Shown here: one piece after another, positions 27,309-35,025 of the stretch
How positions within the stretch are numbered: position 1 is the first letter of the stretch
Layout: the number at the start of each line of letters is the position of its first letter
Assembly: GCF_004917065.1 (NCBI RefSeq)
Contig: NZ_SSYA01000003.1
Coordinates: forward strand, 332,318 to 396,317
Direction: 5' to 3'
Length of the DNA stretch: 64,000 bases
Source: Geomonas ferrireducens
Lineage (GTDB): Bacteria > Desulfobacterota > Desulfuromonadia > Geobacterales > Geobacteraceae
Translations under genes and position numbers: made by a program
Notes under the pieces: model-generated
Database searches by the model: none
The model's input: only the letters and a program-made list of their open reading frames with translations
Told to the model about the DNA's origin: nothing

Positions 27309-28955
27309 ATGTCGATGTTTTGCCGTCAATGTGAGCAGGCCGCCAAGGGTACCGGGTGCGAGGTAGTGGGGGTCTGTGGAAAGAATCCCGAGGTTGCCGC
27401 CCTGCTCGACCTGATGATGTATGGGCTCAAGGGACTGGCCATCTATGCTGACAAGGCAAGGGAACTTGGCGCGCGCAACACCGTTGCGGACATGTACCTC
27501 GTCGAGGGGCTCTTCACCACGGTCACCAACGTCGATTTCGATCCTGTGCAGCTCGCCGGTAAACTGAGGAAGTGCTACGACCTGAAAGAGCAGGTGAAGT
27601 CGATGTACGAGACCGCCTACCGCGAGCAGAAGGGGGGCGAGGCGCCCGCCATCACCGCGGGACCGGCAGCTTGGGTGATCGCCGACAACCTCGAGGGGCT
27701 CGTGGCCCAGGGGCAGGCGCAAGGGGTGAAGACCCAGCAAAGCGACCCGGATCTCCTCTCCGCCATCGAGATCATCATCTACGGCCTGAAAGGGATGGCT
27801 GCCTACGCGAACCACGCCTGTCTCCTCGGCAAGACCGACGAGGAGGTCTACGCCTTCTTCCACAAGGCGCTTGCAGCCACCACCGATCAGACCAAGGGGC
27901 TCATGGATCTGGTCGGCATCGCCATGGAATGCGGCAAGGTGAACATCAAGGTCATGGAGATGTTGAACACCGGGCATGTCGAGCACTACGGTCACCCGGT
28001 TCCGACCAAGGTGCAGCTCGGCACCCGCAAGAACAAGGGGATCCTGGTTTCCGGCCACGACCTGCGCATGCTCGAGGAACTCCTCAAGCAGACCGAAGGG
28101 AAGGGGATCGACATCTACACCCACGGCGAGATGCTCCCGGCCCACGGCTACCCGGGCCTCAAGAAGTACGCCCACCTCTACGGCAACTTCGGCGGCGCGT
28201 GGCAGGACCAGGCTAAAGAGTTCCCGAACTTCCCCGGCGCCATCATCTTCAACACGAACTGCATCCAGCGCCCGGCGGACAACTACAAGGACCGTCTCTT
28301 CACCTGGGGCGAGGTGGGGTGGCCGGGTGCCAAGCACCTGACCGGCTACAAGTTCGACGAGGTGATCAACAAGGCGCTCGAATGTCCCGACATGCCCGAC
28401 GCGCCGGGACAGGAGATCCTTACCGGCTTCGGCCATAACGCGGTGCTCGGCGTCGCGGACAAGGTGATCGAGGCGGTGAAGGCGGGGGCGGTGAAGCACT
28501 TCTTCTTGATCGGCGGCTGTGACGGCGCTAAGAGTGGGAGGAACTACTACACCGAGTTCGCCGAGAAGGTGCCGAAGGACTGCGTCATCCTGACCCTTGC
28601 CTGCGGCAAGTATCGCTTCAACAAGCTTGAGTTCGGCGACATCGGCGGGATTCCGAGGCTTCTCGACGTGGGGCAGTGCAACGACGCCTACTCCGCGGTG
28701 CAGATCGCCTCGGCGCTGGCGGGTGCCTTCAACTGCGGTCTGAACGACCTGCCGCTCTCCTTCATCCTTTCCTGGTACGAGCAGAAGGCGCACGTGATCC
28801 TGCTGTCGCTTCTGTACCTGGGGGTGAAGAACATCAAGCTGGGGCCGGCGCTTCCCGCGTACCTGTCCCCGAACGTCCTGCAGTTCCTGGTGGACAACTT
28901 CAATATCGGTCAGATCGGCAACGTCGACGCCGACCTGCAGGCGGCTCTCGCTTAG
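27309..28955 (+). CDS. hcp: Hybrid cluster protein (hydroxylamine reductase), class I
   Basis: A 548-residue protein opening MSMFCRQCEQAAKGTGCEVVGVCGK. The N-terminal cysteine spacing C-x2-C-x8-C-x5-C is that of class I Hcp from strict anaerobes, which hold a 4Fe-4S cluster there; class II has C-x2-C-x11-C-x6-C. Later Cys, His and Glu residues provide the hybrid 4Fe-2S-2O cluster (for example NTNCIQRP, GGCDGAKSGRNYYTE, LACGKYRFNKLEFG). Hcp reduces nitric oxide to nitrous oxide in E. coli and hydroxylamine in vitro. ATG at 27309 follows AAAGGAGGATT; the frame extends 25 codons upstream. It sits in a nitrosative stress island with norCB and ric. Confidence 0.96.
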   Translation: MSMFCRQCEQAAKGTGCEVVGVCGKNPEVAALLDLMMYGLKGLAIYADKARELGARNTVADMYLVEGLFTTVTNVDFDPVQLAGKLRKCYDLKEQVKSMYETAYREQKGGEAPAITAGPAAWVIADNLEGLVAQGQAQGVKTQQSDPDLLSAIEIIIYGLKGMAAYANHACLLGKTDEEVYAFFHKALAATTDQTKGLMDLVGIAMECGKVNIKVMEMLNTGHVEHYGHPVPTKVQLGTRKNKGILVSGHDLRMLEELLKQTEGKGIDIYTHGEMLPAHGYPGLKKYAHLYGNFGGAWQDQAKEFPNFPGAIIFNTNCIQRPADNYKDRLFTWGEVGWPGAKHLTGYKFDEVINKALECPDMPDAPGQEILTGFGHNAVLGVADKVIEAVKAGAVKHFFLIGGCDGAKSGRNYYTEFAEKVPKDCVILTLACGKYRFNKLEFGDIGGIPRLLDVGQCNDAYSAVQIASALAGAFNCGLNDLPLSFILSWYEQKAHVILLSLLYLGVKNIKLGPALPAYLSPNVLQFLVDNFNIGQIGNVDADLQAALA

Positions 28956-29036
28956 TAGCGTAATAAGAAACAGCAGTGGTAGAACAGACGAAAGCAGTAG
29001 AACAAACAAAAAGAAGTAGGTAGCTCCTTAGTCTCT

Positions 29037-29070
29037 GCGCCAGGTCCTCTCAGACCTGGCGCCTTTTTTT
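29037..29070 (+). terminator. Rho-independent terminator after hcp
   Basis: A perfect 10-bp stem (29037-29046 with 29053-29062), six-base loop, followed by C and seven T. It stands 82 bases after the hcp stop. Confidence 0.93.
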
Positions 29071-29101
29071 ATTCGCCCAACTTTACTGGTGTGAACGAAC
29101 G

Positions 29102-29132
29102 AAGGGGACCTTGCTGTTTGCAGGGTCCCCTT
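29102..29132 (-). terminator. Terminator after norB
   Basis: A 9-bp stem AAGGGGACC (29102-29110) with GGTCCCCTT (29124-29132). On the minus strand it is followed by a moderately T-rich run; on the plus strand TTCTTTATTT follows, so it may work in both directions between the convergent hcp and norB genes. Confidence 0.65.
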
Positions 29133-29147
29133 CTTTATTTCCCTCTG

Positions 29148-30518
29148 CTAGATGTCGGCTGCCGGAGCGACCACCGGCTCCGGCGCCGGGAGGTTGGAGG
29201 GCCTGATGGTGAAGAGGTGGTAGACGGTGATGACGACACCGGCCAGGAAGACGAGGCCGACACCGAAGGCGACCCGAAACCAGAACATCATGGTTAGGTG
29301 CGCCGTGCTGTAACCGATATCCAGGAAGCGTTCCAGGTAGGTCTGCAGGATCCCCGCGATCCCGAAGACGAGCCCCAGGATGAACATCCCGATGGTGGTG
29401 ATCCAGAAGCCCCACTTGCCCAGCCGGTCGTCATACTTGTTGATCCCTTTGAGGCGCGGCATGGCGAAGTAGAAGATGGTGAGGTTCAAAAGGGCGTAGG
29501 CGCCGAAGAAGGCTAAGTGGCCGTGCGAGACGGTGACCTGGCTGCCGTGGGTGTAGTAGTTGATCGGCGGCAGCGTGTGCATGAAGCCCCAAAGACCGGC
29601 CCCGACGAGGTGATAGATGGCTAGCCCTATGATGTAATACCAGGTGAGTGGGTTCACGATCGGGTTTTTGCGCTCACGCACGTGCATCCAGGTGTCCACC
29701 ACCATGAGCACGATGGGAAGGGGCTCAAGGGCGCTGAAGATGCCGCCCCACCAAATCCAGTAGTCCGGCGCCCCGATCCAGTAGTAGTGATGGCCCGTGC
29801 CGACGATACCGGTGAAGAGGAAGAGTCCGGTCTCCACGTAGAGCCACTTCTCCACCACTTTCCGATCCACCCCGGTCACCCTCATGATGATGTAGGCGAC
29901 GATCGATGCCGTCACCACCTCCCAGGCCCCCTCCACCCAGAGATGAATCACCCACCACCAGTAGTAATAATCCGTGTTCAGGTTCTGGTAGAAGGGCATG
30001 CCGAAGAGGTACATGAGCGCCAGGAAGGTGACCCCGCCCAGAAGCATCCACTGCAGCGCCGTGCGGACCTCGGCTTTTATGATGGTCATGGCAACGTTTG
30101 CGATGAACATGAGCGCCGCGACCACGATGACCCAGTCCAAGGGGAGGGGGATTTCCAGGAGCGGCTTGCCTTGTGTCCATCCGAAGAGAAAGCCGACCAC
30201 CGCTGTGACCGCCGCGCCGACAAAGATGATGAGCTGCAGGTAGGCGATCTTTTCACTGAAGAGATCCCTGGAACACTCGGGAGGGAGGATGTAGTAGGTT
30301 CCTCCCATGAAGCCGAGCAGCATCCAGGCGACCAGGAGGTTCGTGTGCAGCGCCCGGGCGGTGGAGAAGGGGAACACGTTCACCAGTTCCTGCGGCAGCG
30401 TGAAGGCGTAGTTGATGGAGAGCCAGAGCCCCAGGATCACCTGCAGGATGAAAAGCACCAGGGCAAGACGGAAGTACCACAGCGACACCCGCTGGCTTTG
30501 GTATTCGATCAGCATCAT
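29148..30518 (-). CDS. norB: Nitric oxide reductase large subunit NorB
   Basis: A 456-residue protein of the haem-copper superfamily with about twelve helices. HLWVEGAWEVVTASIVAYI contains the glutamate in helix VI (WVEGAWE) that replaces the oxidase tyrosine and binds the non-haem iron in NorB. RALHTNLLVAWMLLGFMGGTYY carries a low-spin haem histidine, and GTGHHYYWIGAP the metal-binding histidine pair. The short N-terminus and absence of the fused qNor domain place it in the cNor group. It converts two NO to N2O using electrons from NorC. It overlaps norC by four bases (ATGA). The annotation as cbb3-type oxidase subunit I is a common mislabel. Confidence 0.95.
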   Translation of the reverse strand: MMLIEYQSQRVSLWYFRLALVLFILQVILGLWLSINYAFTLPQELVNVFPFSTARALHTNLLVAWMLLGFMGGTYYILPPECSRDLFSEKIAYLQLIIFVGAAVTAVVGFLFGWTQGKPLLEIPLPLDWVIVVAALMFIANVAMTIIKAEVRTALQWMLLGGVTFLALMYLFGMPFYQNLNTDYYYWWWVIHLWVEGAWEVVTASIVAYIIMRVTGVDRKVVEKWLYVETGLFLFTGIVGTGHHYYWIGAPDYWIWWGGIFSALEPLPIVLMVVDTWMHVRERKNPIVNPLTWYYIIGLAIYHLVGAGLWGFMHTLPPINYYTHGSQVTVSHGHLAFFGAYALLNLTIFYFAMPRLKGINKYDDRLGKWGFWITTIGMFILGLVFGIAGILQTYLERFLDIGYSTAHLTMMFWFRVAFGVGLVFLAGVVITVYHLFTIRPSNLPAPEPVVAPAADI

Positions 30519-31231
30519 TTGCTCACCTCCTTGGTCGACTTAAGGCTCAGGATGAAGTCGGCGATGATCCCGGCTGTCTGCGGCGAGACGTCCTGCGGCG
30601 GCATGGCGACACCCGGCCGCACCGACTGCGGGTTGATCATGTAGTTGATCAGGGTCTGGCGATCATAGGTGATCCGGTTGGCGATGGCGGTCAGGTCACC
30701 GCCCACGTTGCGCCCCTGGTTCTCGAAGGTGTGACACCCGCCGCATGCCTGCAGGACGAGGTGCACCTTGTCGAGCTTCTGCGGCTGAGACTCGCGCAGC
30801 TTGTACGCCTCCACGAACTTCTCGTCCTGAGGCGGCCAGTGGCGGTTCTCGATTTCGCCAACCCAGCGCAGGAAGCTGACCAGTTGCTTCGTCTCTGTCT
30901 CGCTGACACCGAGATGGGGCATCTTGCGGAAGGAGTTTTTGTACATCACCTCCGGGTGCTGCACGATCGAGGCGATGTTGTTCTCACCCAAGCGGTAGAA
31001 AGCCTTGGTCATGTCCGGCGCGTAATAGCCGCCGAAGCCCAGGATGGTGTGGCAGTCGTTGCAGTTGTACTTGTGCCAGACTTTCTTGCCTGCGACGACT
31101 TGTTCGGTGAGCTTGTCGGTGTGGGTGAACTTCGGAGTCTGCTTGTGGAAATCGTAGGTTTGCCAGAGGAAGATCGCGGCGGAGGAAAGCGTCCCCAGCC
31201 AGAAGATCAGACGAGCTGTTTTCCCGGTCAT
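30515..31231 (-). CDS. norC: Nitric oxide reductase subunit NorC with an additional cytochrome c domain
   Basis: A 238-residue protein. The N-terminal helix (about 7-24), then CNDCH at 57-61 in CNDCHTILGFGGYYAPDMTK, are standard NorC. NorC usually ends near 150 residues. Here a second cytochrome c domain follows: CGGCH at 163-167 and MPPQD as a possible axial Met. Extra haem could extend the electron path from a periplasmic donor. ATG at 31231 is preceded by AAAGGAGGGGTGGT. A good promoter lies just upstream, so norCB is probably a two-gene transcript. Confidence 0.93.
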   Translation of the reverse strand: MTGKTARLIFWLGTLSSAAIFLWQTYDFHKQTPKFTHTDKLTEQVVAGKKVWHKYNCNDCHTILGFGGYYAPDMTKAFYRLGENNIASIVQHPEVMYKNSFRKMPHLGVSETETKQLVSFLRWVGEIENRHWPPQDEKFVEAYKLRESQPQKLDKVHLVLQACGGCHTFENQGRNVGGDLTAIANRITYDRQTLINYMINPQSVRPGVAMPPQDVSPQTAGIIADFILSLKSTKEVSK

Positions 31232-31295
31232 ACCACCCCTCCTTTGTCTGTTGGTTCTTAAGTTTATTTGAAGATTCTAATGATCGAACAGCAGA

Positions 31296-31323
31296 AGAAT
31301 ATCGTGGGGTAGGGGGATGTCAA
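31296..31323 (-). promoter_or_regulatory. Sigma-70-type promoter for norCB
   Basis: On the minus strand TTGACA (31323-31318), 16-base spacer, TATTCT (31301-31296). It lies about 65 bases upstream of the norC ATG. Confidence 0.65.
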
Positions 31324-31330
31324 CCGTGCA

Positions 31331-31377
31331 GGAAAAACAACACCCCGAAAGGACTGGGGATGTCCGCTTCGGGGTGT
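31331..31377 (-). terminator. Terminator of the ric / 28-residue gene transcript
   Basis: Inverted repeat ACACCCCGAA (31340-31349) with TTCGGGGTGT (31368-31377), with an inner GGAC/GTCC pair. Read on the minus strand it is followed by TTGTTTTTCC. It separates ric and its small downstream gene from norC. Confidence 0.78.
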
Positions 31378-31435
31378 CGTGTGACGCCGTGGCTCCCTGG
31401 CCGGGATGCCTCATGTGGGTACTGCTGGCTTCTTC

Positions 31436-31522
31436 TTAATCGTTTCGCCGCCTCAAGGGGCAGAGCGAAACCGCGGCCATACCCAGCCAGGAGAGCGCGA
31501 AGAAAGTCACTATGATCGTCAT
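31436..31522 (-). CDS. 28-residue membrane microprotein downstream of ric
   Basis: A very short frame. ATG at 31522 is preceded by AAAGGAGCAACC, a strong ribosome-binding site with good spacing. The peptide is almost all hydrophobic helix (MTIIVTFFALSWLGMAAVSL) then a basic tail CPLRRRND, which would stay in the cytoplasm. It lies 60 bases after ric and before a terminator, so ric and this gene make one transcript. The pattern, one helix and a basic tail, is typical of small subunits or regulators of membrane complexes. Function is unknown; the strong ribosome-binding site is the main support. Confidence 0.6.
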   Translation of the reverse strand: MTIIVTFFALSWLGMAAVSLCPLRRRND

Positions 31523-31582
31523 GGTTGCTCCTTTAATTCAATCAGTTCCGTAGCATGCAGCCTCACGGGAGATTGGGCCTCC

Positions 31583-32305
31583 TCAGAGCTTCGCGGCCTT
31601 CGGGAAGAGGATGTTGTTTTCCAGGTGCACGTGCTTGTGCAGGTCGTCCTCGAACTCCTTCAGCTTCTCGTAAGTGACCATGAAGGTATTGCAGACGTCG
31701 TCGGGGACGGTGTAGTTCCTGGCGAGCCGGCGTATCTCGTGCACCGCCGCGCCGACCTCGTCGTGCTCGTGCCCCAGTTCGGCGAGTACCGCCTTCAGCT
31801 TCGTAATCTCGTCGCCGGCCGGTGCCGCGCCCTGCTCGTGCAGTTCCGTCAGCCGTTTGATGGCCGGGAAAAGCTGCTCCTCTTCGCTTTTAAGGTGCTG
31901 AGCCATGTCCATGGCGACCTTCCTGAAGATCTGGGCTATCATCACCACCTCGGGATGGTTTTCCCCGTGCACCTGGGCGATCTTGTCGGCGTAAGCGGCG
32001 ATGGTCGGGATGTTTTCCTTCAGGTAGCTGTGGTGCTGGTTCTTGATGTAGTCGGCGAGGAAGGGGAGATCCCATGCGTCGTAGTTCTGGCTGCGGTCCT
32101 GCGGGCGGGTTGCCACCTCTTCGAGCTCGCCGCGCAGCGCCTCGATGTCGATCCCCTTTTCCCTGCATGCCTGCGCCAGCGGGACGTTCCCGCCGCAGCA
32201 GAAGTCGATGCCGTATTTTTCAAGGACCTCGGCGGCGCGGAAGTCTTTTGCGACCACTGAGCCTACGGTTTCCGTCATTGTGGTTTCCTGAGTCTCTTTT
32301 TCCAT
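31583..32305 (-). CDS. ric: Iron-sulfur cluster repair di-iron protein (Ric/YtfE/ScdA)
   Basis: A 240-residue protein. The N-terminal DUF542 domain has YGIDFCCGGNVPLAQACREK, followed by a hemerythrin-like domain with the usual His/Glu ligands (HHSYLKEN, HLKSEEEQLFPA, GHEHDEVG, HKHVHLENNILFP). Ric proteins repair iron-sulfur clusters damaged by nitric oxide or peroxide. ATG at 32305 follows AAGGAGCGACACC; the frame extends 21 codons upstream without similarity. Part of the NO island between norCB and bacteriohemerythrin. Confidence 0.95.
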   Translation of the reverse strand: MEKETQETTMTETVGSVVAKDFRAAEVLEKYGIDFCCGGNVPLAQACREKGIDIEALRGELEEVATRPQDRSQNYDAWDLPFLADYIKNQHHSYLKENIPTIAAYADKIAQVHGENHPEVVMIAQIFRKVAMDMAQHLKSEEEQLFPAIKRLTELHEQGAAPAGDEITKLKAVLAELGHEHDEVGAAVHEIRRLARNYTVPDDVCNTFMVTYEKLKEFEDDLHKHVHLENNILFPKAAKL

Positions 32306-32374
32306 GGTGTCGCTCCTTGGCCGCTCGTTTTTGACAAGGTCGGCCGGTTCAGACGTTGTGTGAGCCATCTGCTG

Positions 32375-32403
32375 TTAAGCCCATGGTAGCACCAACGGGT
32401 CAA
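32375..32403 (-). promoter_or_regulatory. Possible ric promoter
   Basis: On the minus strand TTGACC (32403-32398), 17-base spacer, GCTTAA (32380-32375). The -35 is good, the -10 weak, which is common where an activator helps. Confidence 0.4.
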
Positions 32404-32467
32404 AAACGTATGATTCAGGTCAAGAAAAGGTGCATTGATTTAATACTGAGGAAATCGGCTATGAACA

Positions 32468-32583
32468 AACTCCCACGAAGGGCAGCATGGGCCTGACGTT
32501 CCCCCCTTTGCGAAGGAGGAGCCTGCCCCCCGCAGCCTTGGCGAAGGAGGAGCCTGCCCCCCGCAGCCTTGGCGAAGGGGGGA
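32468..32583. repeat. Dispersed repeat, copy 2, extended by a 31-bp tandem repeat
   Basis: The first part (32468-32523) matches the layout of the copy at 21537: CCCACGAAG, 16 bases, CGTTCCCCCCTT. It runs into a 31-bp unit repeated twice perfectly (32510-32540 and 32541-32571) and then a partial third copy. Each unit contains GCGAAGGAGGAGCC and CCCCCCGCAGCC. Confidence 0.8.
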
Positions 32584-32670
32584 CAGGGGGGATTTGCCTT
32601 TGTCAATGTAAAACGAGGAATGGAGAAATCAGCAGCCCGGCCGAACCAGCAGCGCCCGAGGGCGTGATAA

Positions 32671-33090
32671 TCAGCGCGTGGAAAGCTGTGAAGAATTCTG
32701 TACGAAGCGGCCGATGGCGCGGTCCATGGTGGAGATGTGGTCGATGAGCCAATTGGTGATGAAGCCGGTCATCGTGGTGACGAGGGGGGCGGTCAGTCCT
32801 TCAACTTTGAGGCGCTCCTTGAGCTTGTTGACCTCTTCCACAAACGCCACGTGCTTGGCGCGGTGCTTTTCGTAGTCGGGGTAGCGCACCTGCTGCATCA
32901 GCTTCTCTTCGTCCTTGAAATGGGTGACGGCGTAGGCTTCGAGGAACCAGAACATCCTCATGATCTCGTCGGTATTCTGTTGGGACTGGTAGGCGTCGGC
33001 AAAAGCGTTGAACTTGTCGAAAAGAAGCTTGTGCTGGATATCTATCTCAAGCACGCCTATGTTCAGATCGTCGTTCCATTGCATCAACAT
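32671..33090 (-). CDS. Bacteriohemerythrin
   Basis: A 139-residue protein of the bacterial hemerythrin family. All iron ligands of the classical set are visible: HKLLF, THFKDEEKLM, HRAKHVAFV and WLIDHISTMD. It opens MLMQWNDDLNIGVLEIDIQH, the typical start. It binds oxygen at a di-iron centre and may deliver or scavenge oxygen, or react with NO. ATG at 33090 follows CCGGAGGAGCC. A good promoter precedes it. Single gene, adjacent to the NO island. Confidence 0.94.
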   Translation of the reverse strand: MLMQWNDDLNIGVLEIDIQHKLLFDKFNAFADAYQSQQNTDEIMRMFWFLEAYAVTHFKDEEKLMQQVRYPDYEKHRAKHVAFVEEVNKLKERLKVEGLTAPLVTTMTGFITNWLIDHISTMDRAIGRFVQNSSQLSTR

Positions 33091-33119
33091 GGCTCCTCCG
33101 GTTTATCACTGAGGAAACT

Positions 33120-33148
33120 TTTATACCTACTCTTCTTTTTGTAATCAA
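33120..33148 (-). promoter_or_regulatory. Sigma-70-type promoter for the bacteriohemerythrin gene
   Basis: On the minus strand TTGATT (33148-33143), 17-base spacer, TATAAA (33125-33120). About 30 bases upstream of the ATG. Confidence 0.6.
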
Positions 33149-33227
33149 TATATTTGTGACTGTGCAGGCAAGAGCAGCGGGGCTGGACTCCCTGTATACC
33201 CAGGAAGCACGGGAAACTGTTGATAAT

Positions 33228-33256
33228 TTGACACAATTTGCAGGCTCGGCTATAGT
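33228..33256 (+). promoter_or_regulatory. Near-consensus promoter for the DUF4160/DUF2442 pair
   Basis: TTGACA at 33228-33233, 17-base spacer, TATAGT at 33251-33256. It is one of the closest matches to the sigma-70 consensus in the window, 34 bases before the start codon. Confidence 0.72.
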
Positions 33257-33289
33257 GCTCCGGTGTCCATGCCTTAGCGGGAGGTGGTT

Positions 33290-33782
<493 letters not shown>

Positions 33783-33925
33783 TCGGCCCCGTTGCCCCCT
33801 TCCTCTGTCTATCCACCGTGCAAATCATTTGCAATGTTACAGCGCGTCATGCTATCTCACATTAAAACATTGGGCATTGAAATCAGTTTGGATGCCGGAC
33901 CTTATCAGGTCTGGCGGAGGTAGTT

Positions 33926-34879
33926 GTGGCGAAAAAGGGTAGGGCGGTAAACAGACGGAAATCTTCTTCAGGCGGCGGACGCAGGCCGCTTTTTGCACTT
34001 CTGGCGGTAGCCGTTCTCATCGGCCTCACCTTCTTGTTGCTCGAGTGGTTCAAGAAACCGGCGCCGCCGGTGGCTCCCCCGCCGAAACCATCAGTTTCCG
34101 CGCCGAAACACATGCCGTTACCGGAGCGGGCGGCACCCGTGCAGCAGAAGATGTCCACCGCAGAGGCTCCCCCCGCACCTAAGCCGCACCCGGCTGCGTT
34201 GCCGAAAGCGCACGGCCCTGGGCGTCTGGCCATCATCATCGACGACATGGGGACGAACCTCCAGGAGTTGAAGACCCTGCAGTCGATCGGGCAGCCGCTC
34301 ACGTATTCTGTTATTCCGAGCCTCGCCCATGCAAAGGACGTGGCCGAGGGGGCGCACGCAGCCGGTGCCCAGGTGATGGTGCACATGCCGATGGAGCCCG
34401 AGGGGTACCCGAAGCTGAAGATGGAATCGGTCGGGGTGCTGCTATCGATGGACGATGCAGAAGTCGCCGGGCGGGTGAGGGGGTATTTCCGTACCGTCCC
34501 CCATGCCGTAGGCGCCAACAACCACATGGGATCGCGCTTCACCCAGGATGCCGGCAAGATGAGGGTGGTTTTGCAGGTATTGAAGGAGAAGGGGGTATTC
34601 TTCGTCGACAGCAAGACCAGCCCCGCCTCGGTGGGGTACCGGGAGGCGAAGGCCATGGGGATGAAGTGTGCGGCGCGCCAGGTGTTTCTGGACAACGTGC
34701 AGGATGAGGCGGCGATCGGCAGGCAGCTTGCGCAGGCCGCGGCCATAGCAAGAAAAAAGGGTGCGGCGATAGCTATCTGTCATCCGCACCCTGCGACCAT
34801 GCGAGCCCTGAAGCTCTATATGCCCGAACTAGCCCGAAGCGGCATCACCTTCGTCCACGCTTCGGAGCTGGCTTCTTAA
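33926..34879 (+). CDS. Divergent polysaccharide deacetylase family protein (YibQ-type)
   Basis: A 317-residue protein. A basic N-terminus and a membrane helix (about residues 20-42) are followed by a Pro/Ala-rich linker and a C-terminal domain with IIIDDMG, VMVHMPMEPEGYPK, GANNHMGSRFT and AICHPHPATM. These are the metal-binding Asp/His motifs of the divergent polysaccharide deacetylase family (DUF610/YibQ), which lies in the periplasm. Activity on envelope glycans is inferred from the family and is not proven. Start GTG at 33926 follows GGAGG. An inverted repeat element follows it. Confidence 0.85.
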   Translation: MAKKGRAVNRRKSSSGGGRRPLFALLAVAVLIGLTFLLLEWFKKPAPPVAPPPKPSVSAPKHMPLPERAAPVQQKMSTAEAPPAPKPHPAALPKAHGPGRLAIIIDDMGTNLQELKTLQSIGQPLTYSVIPSLAHAKDVAEGAHAAGAQVMVHMPMEPEGYPKLKMESVGVLLSMDDAEVAGRVRGYFRTVPHAVGANNHMGSRFTQDAGKMRVVLQVLKEKGVFFVDSKTSPASVGYREAKAMGMKCAARQVFLDNVQDEAAIGRQLAQAAAIARKKGAAIAICHPHPATMRALKLYMPELARSGITFVHASELAS

Positions 34880-34883
34880 TTGC

Positions 34884-35020
34884 CGTTCAACGTTCAGCGT
34901 TCAACGTTCAAGAAAACGGTCGCCCTGATCGACTTCCCGCTACGGCCACAGTTCTCGCCGTCAGGAAAAAGACGGCAAGGTTGTCCATGCCGGCGAACGT
35001 TGAACGTAGAACGTTGAACG
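34884..35020. repeat. GTTCAAC heptamer inverted repeat element, copy 1
   Basis: Two 26-base arms (34884-34909 and 34995-35020) are complementary with two mismatches, and each consists of 7-base GTTCAAC units. The 85-base loop has no gene. It lies between convergent genes and could form a long hairpin that ends transcription from both sides. Confidence 0.85.
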
Positions 35021-35025
35021 TGTAG

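Larger units (their letters stand above)
32306..32670. other. 365-base region between ric and bacteriohemerythrin genes
   Basis: No gene is seen. It holds the ric promoter at 32375-32403 and a repeat element at 32468-32583, both listed separately. The remaining bases show nothing that I can name. Confidence 0.5.

Noticed and set aside
32510-32583. 31-bp direct repeats considered as a CRISPR array
   Set aside because: Units are contiguous with no spacers, only two full copies, and no cas genes.
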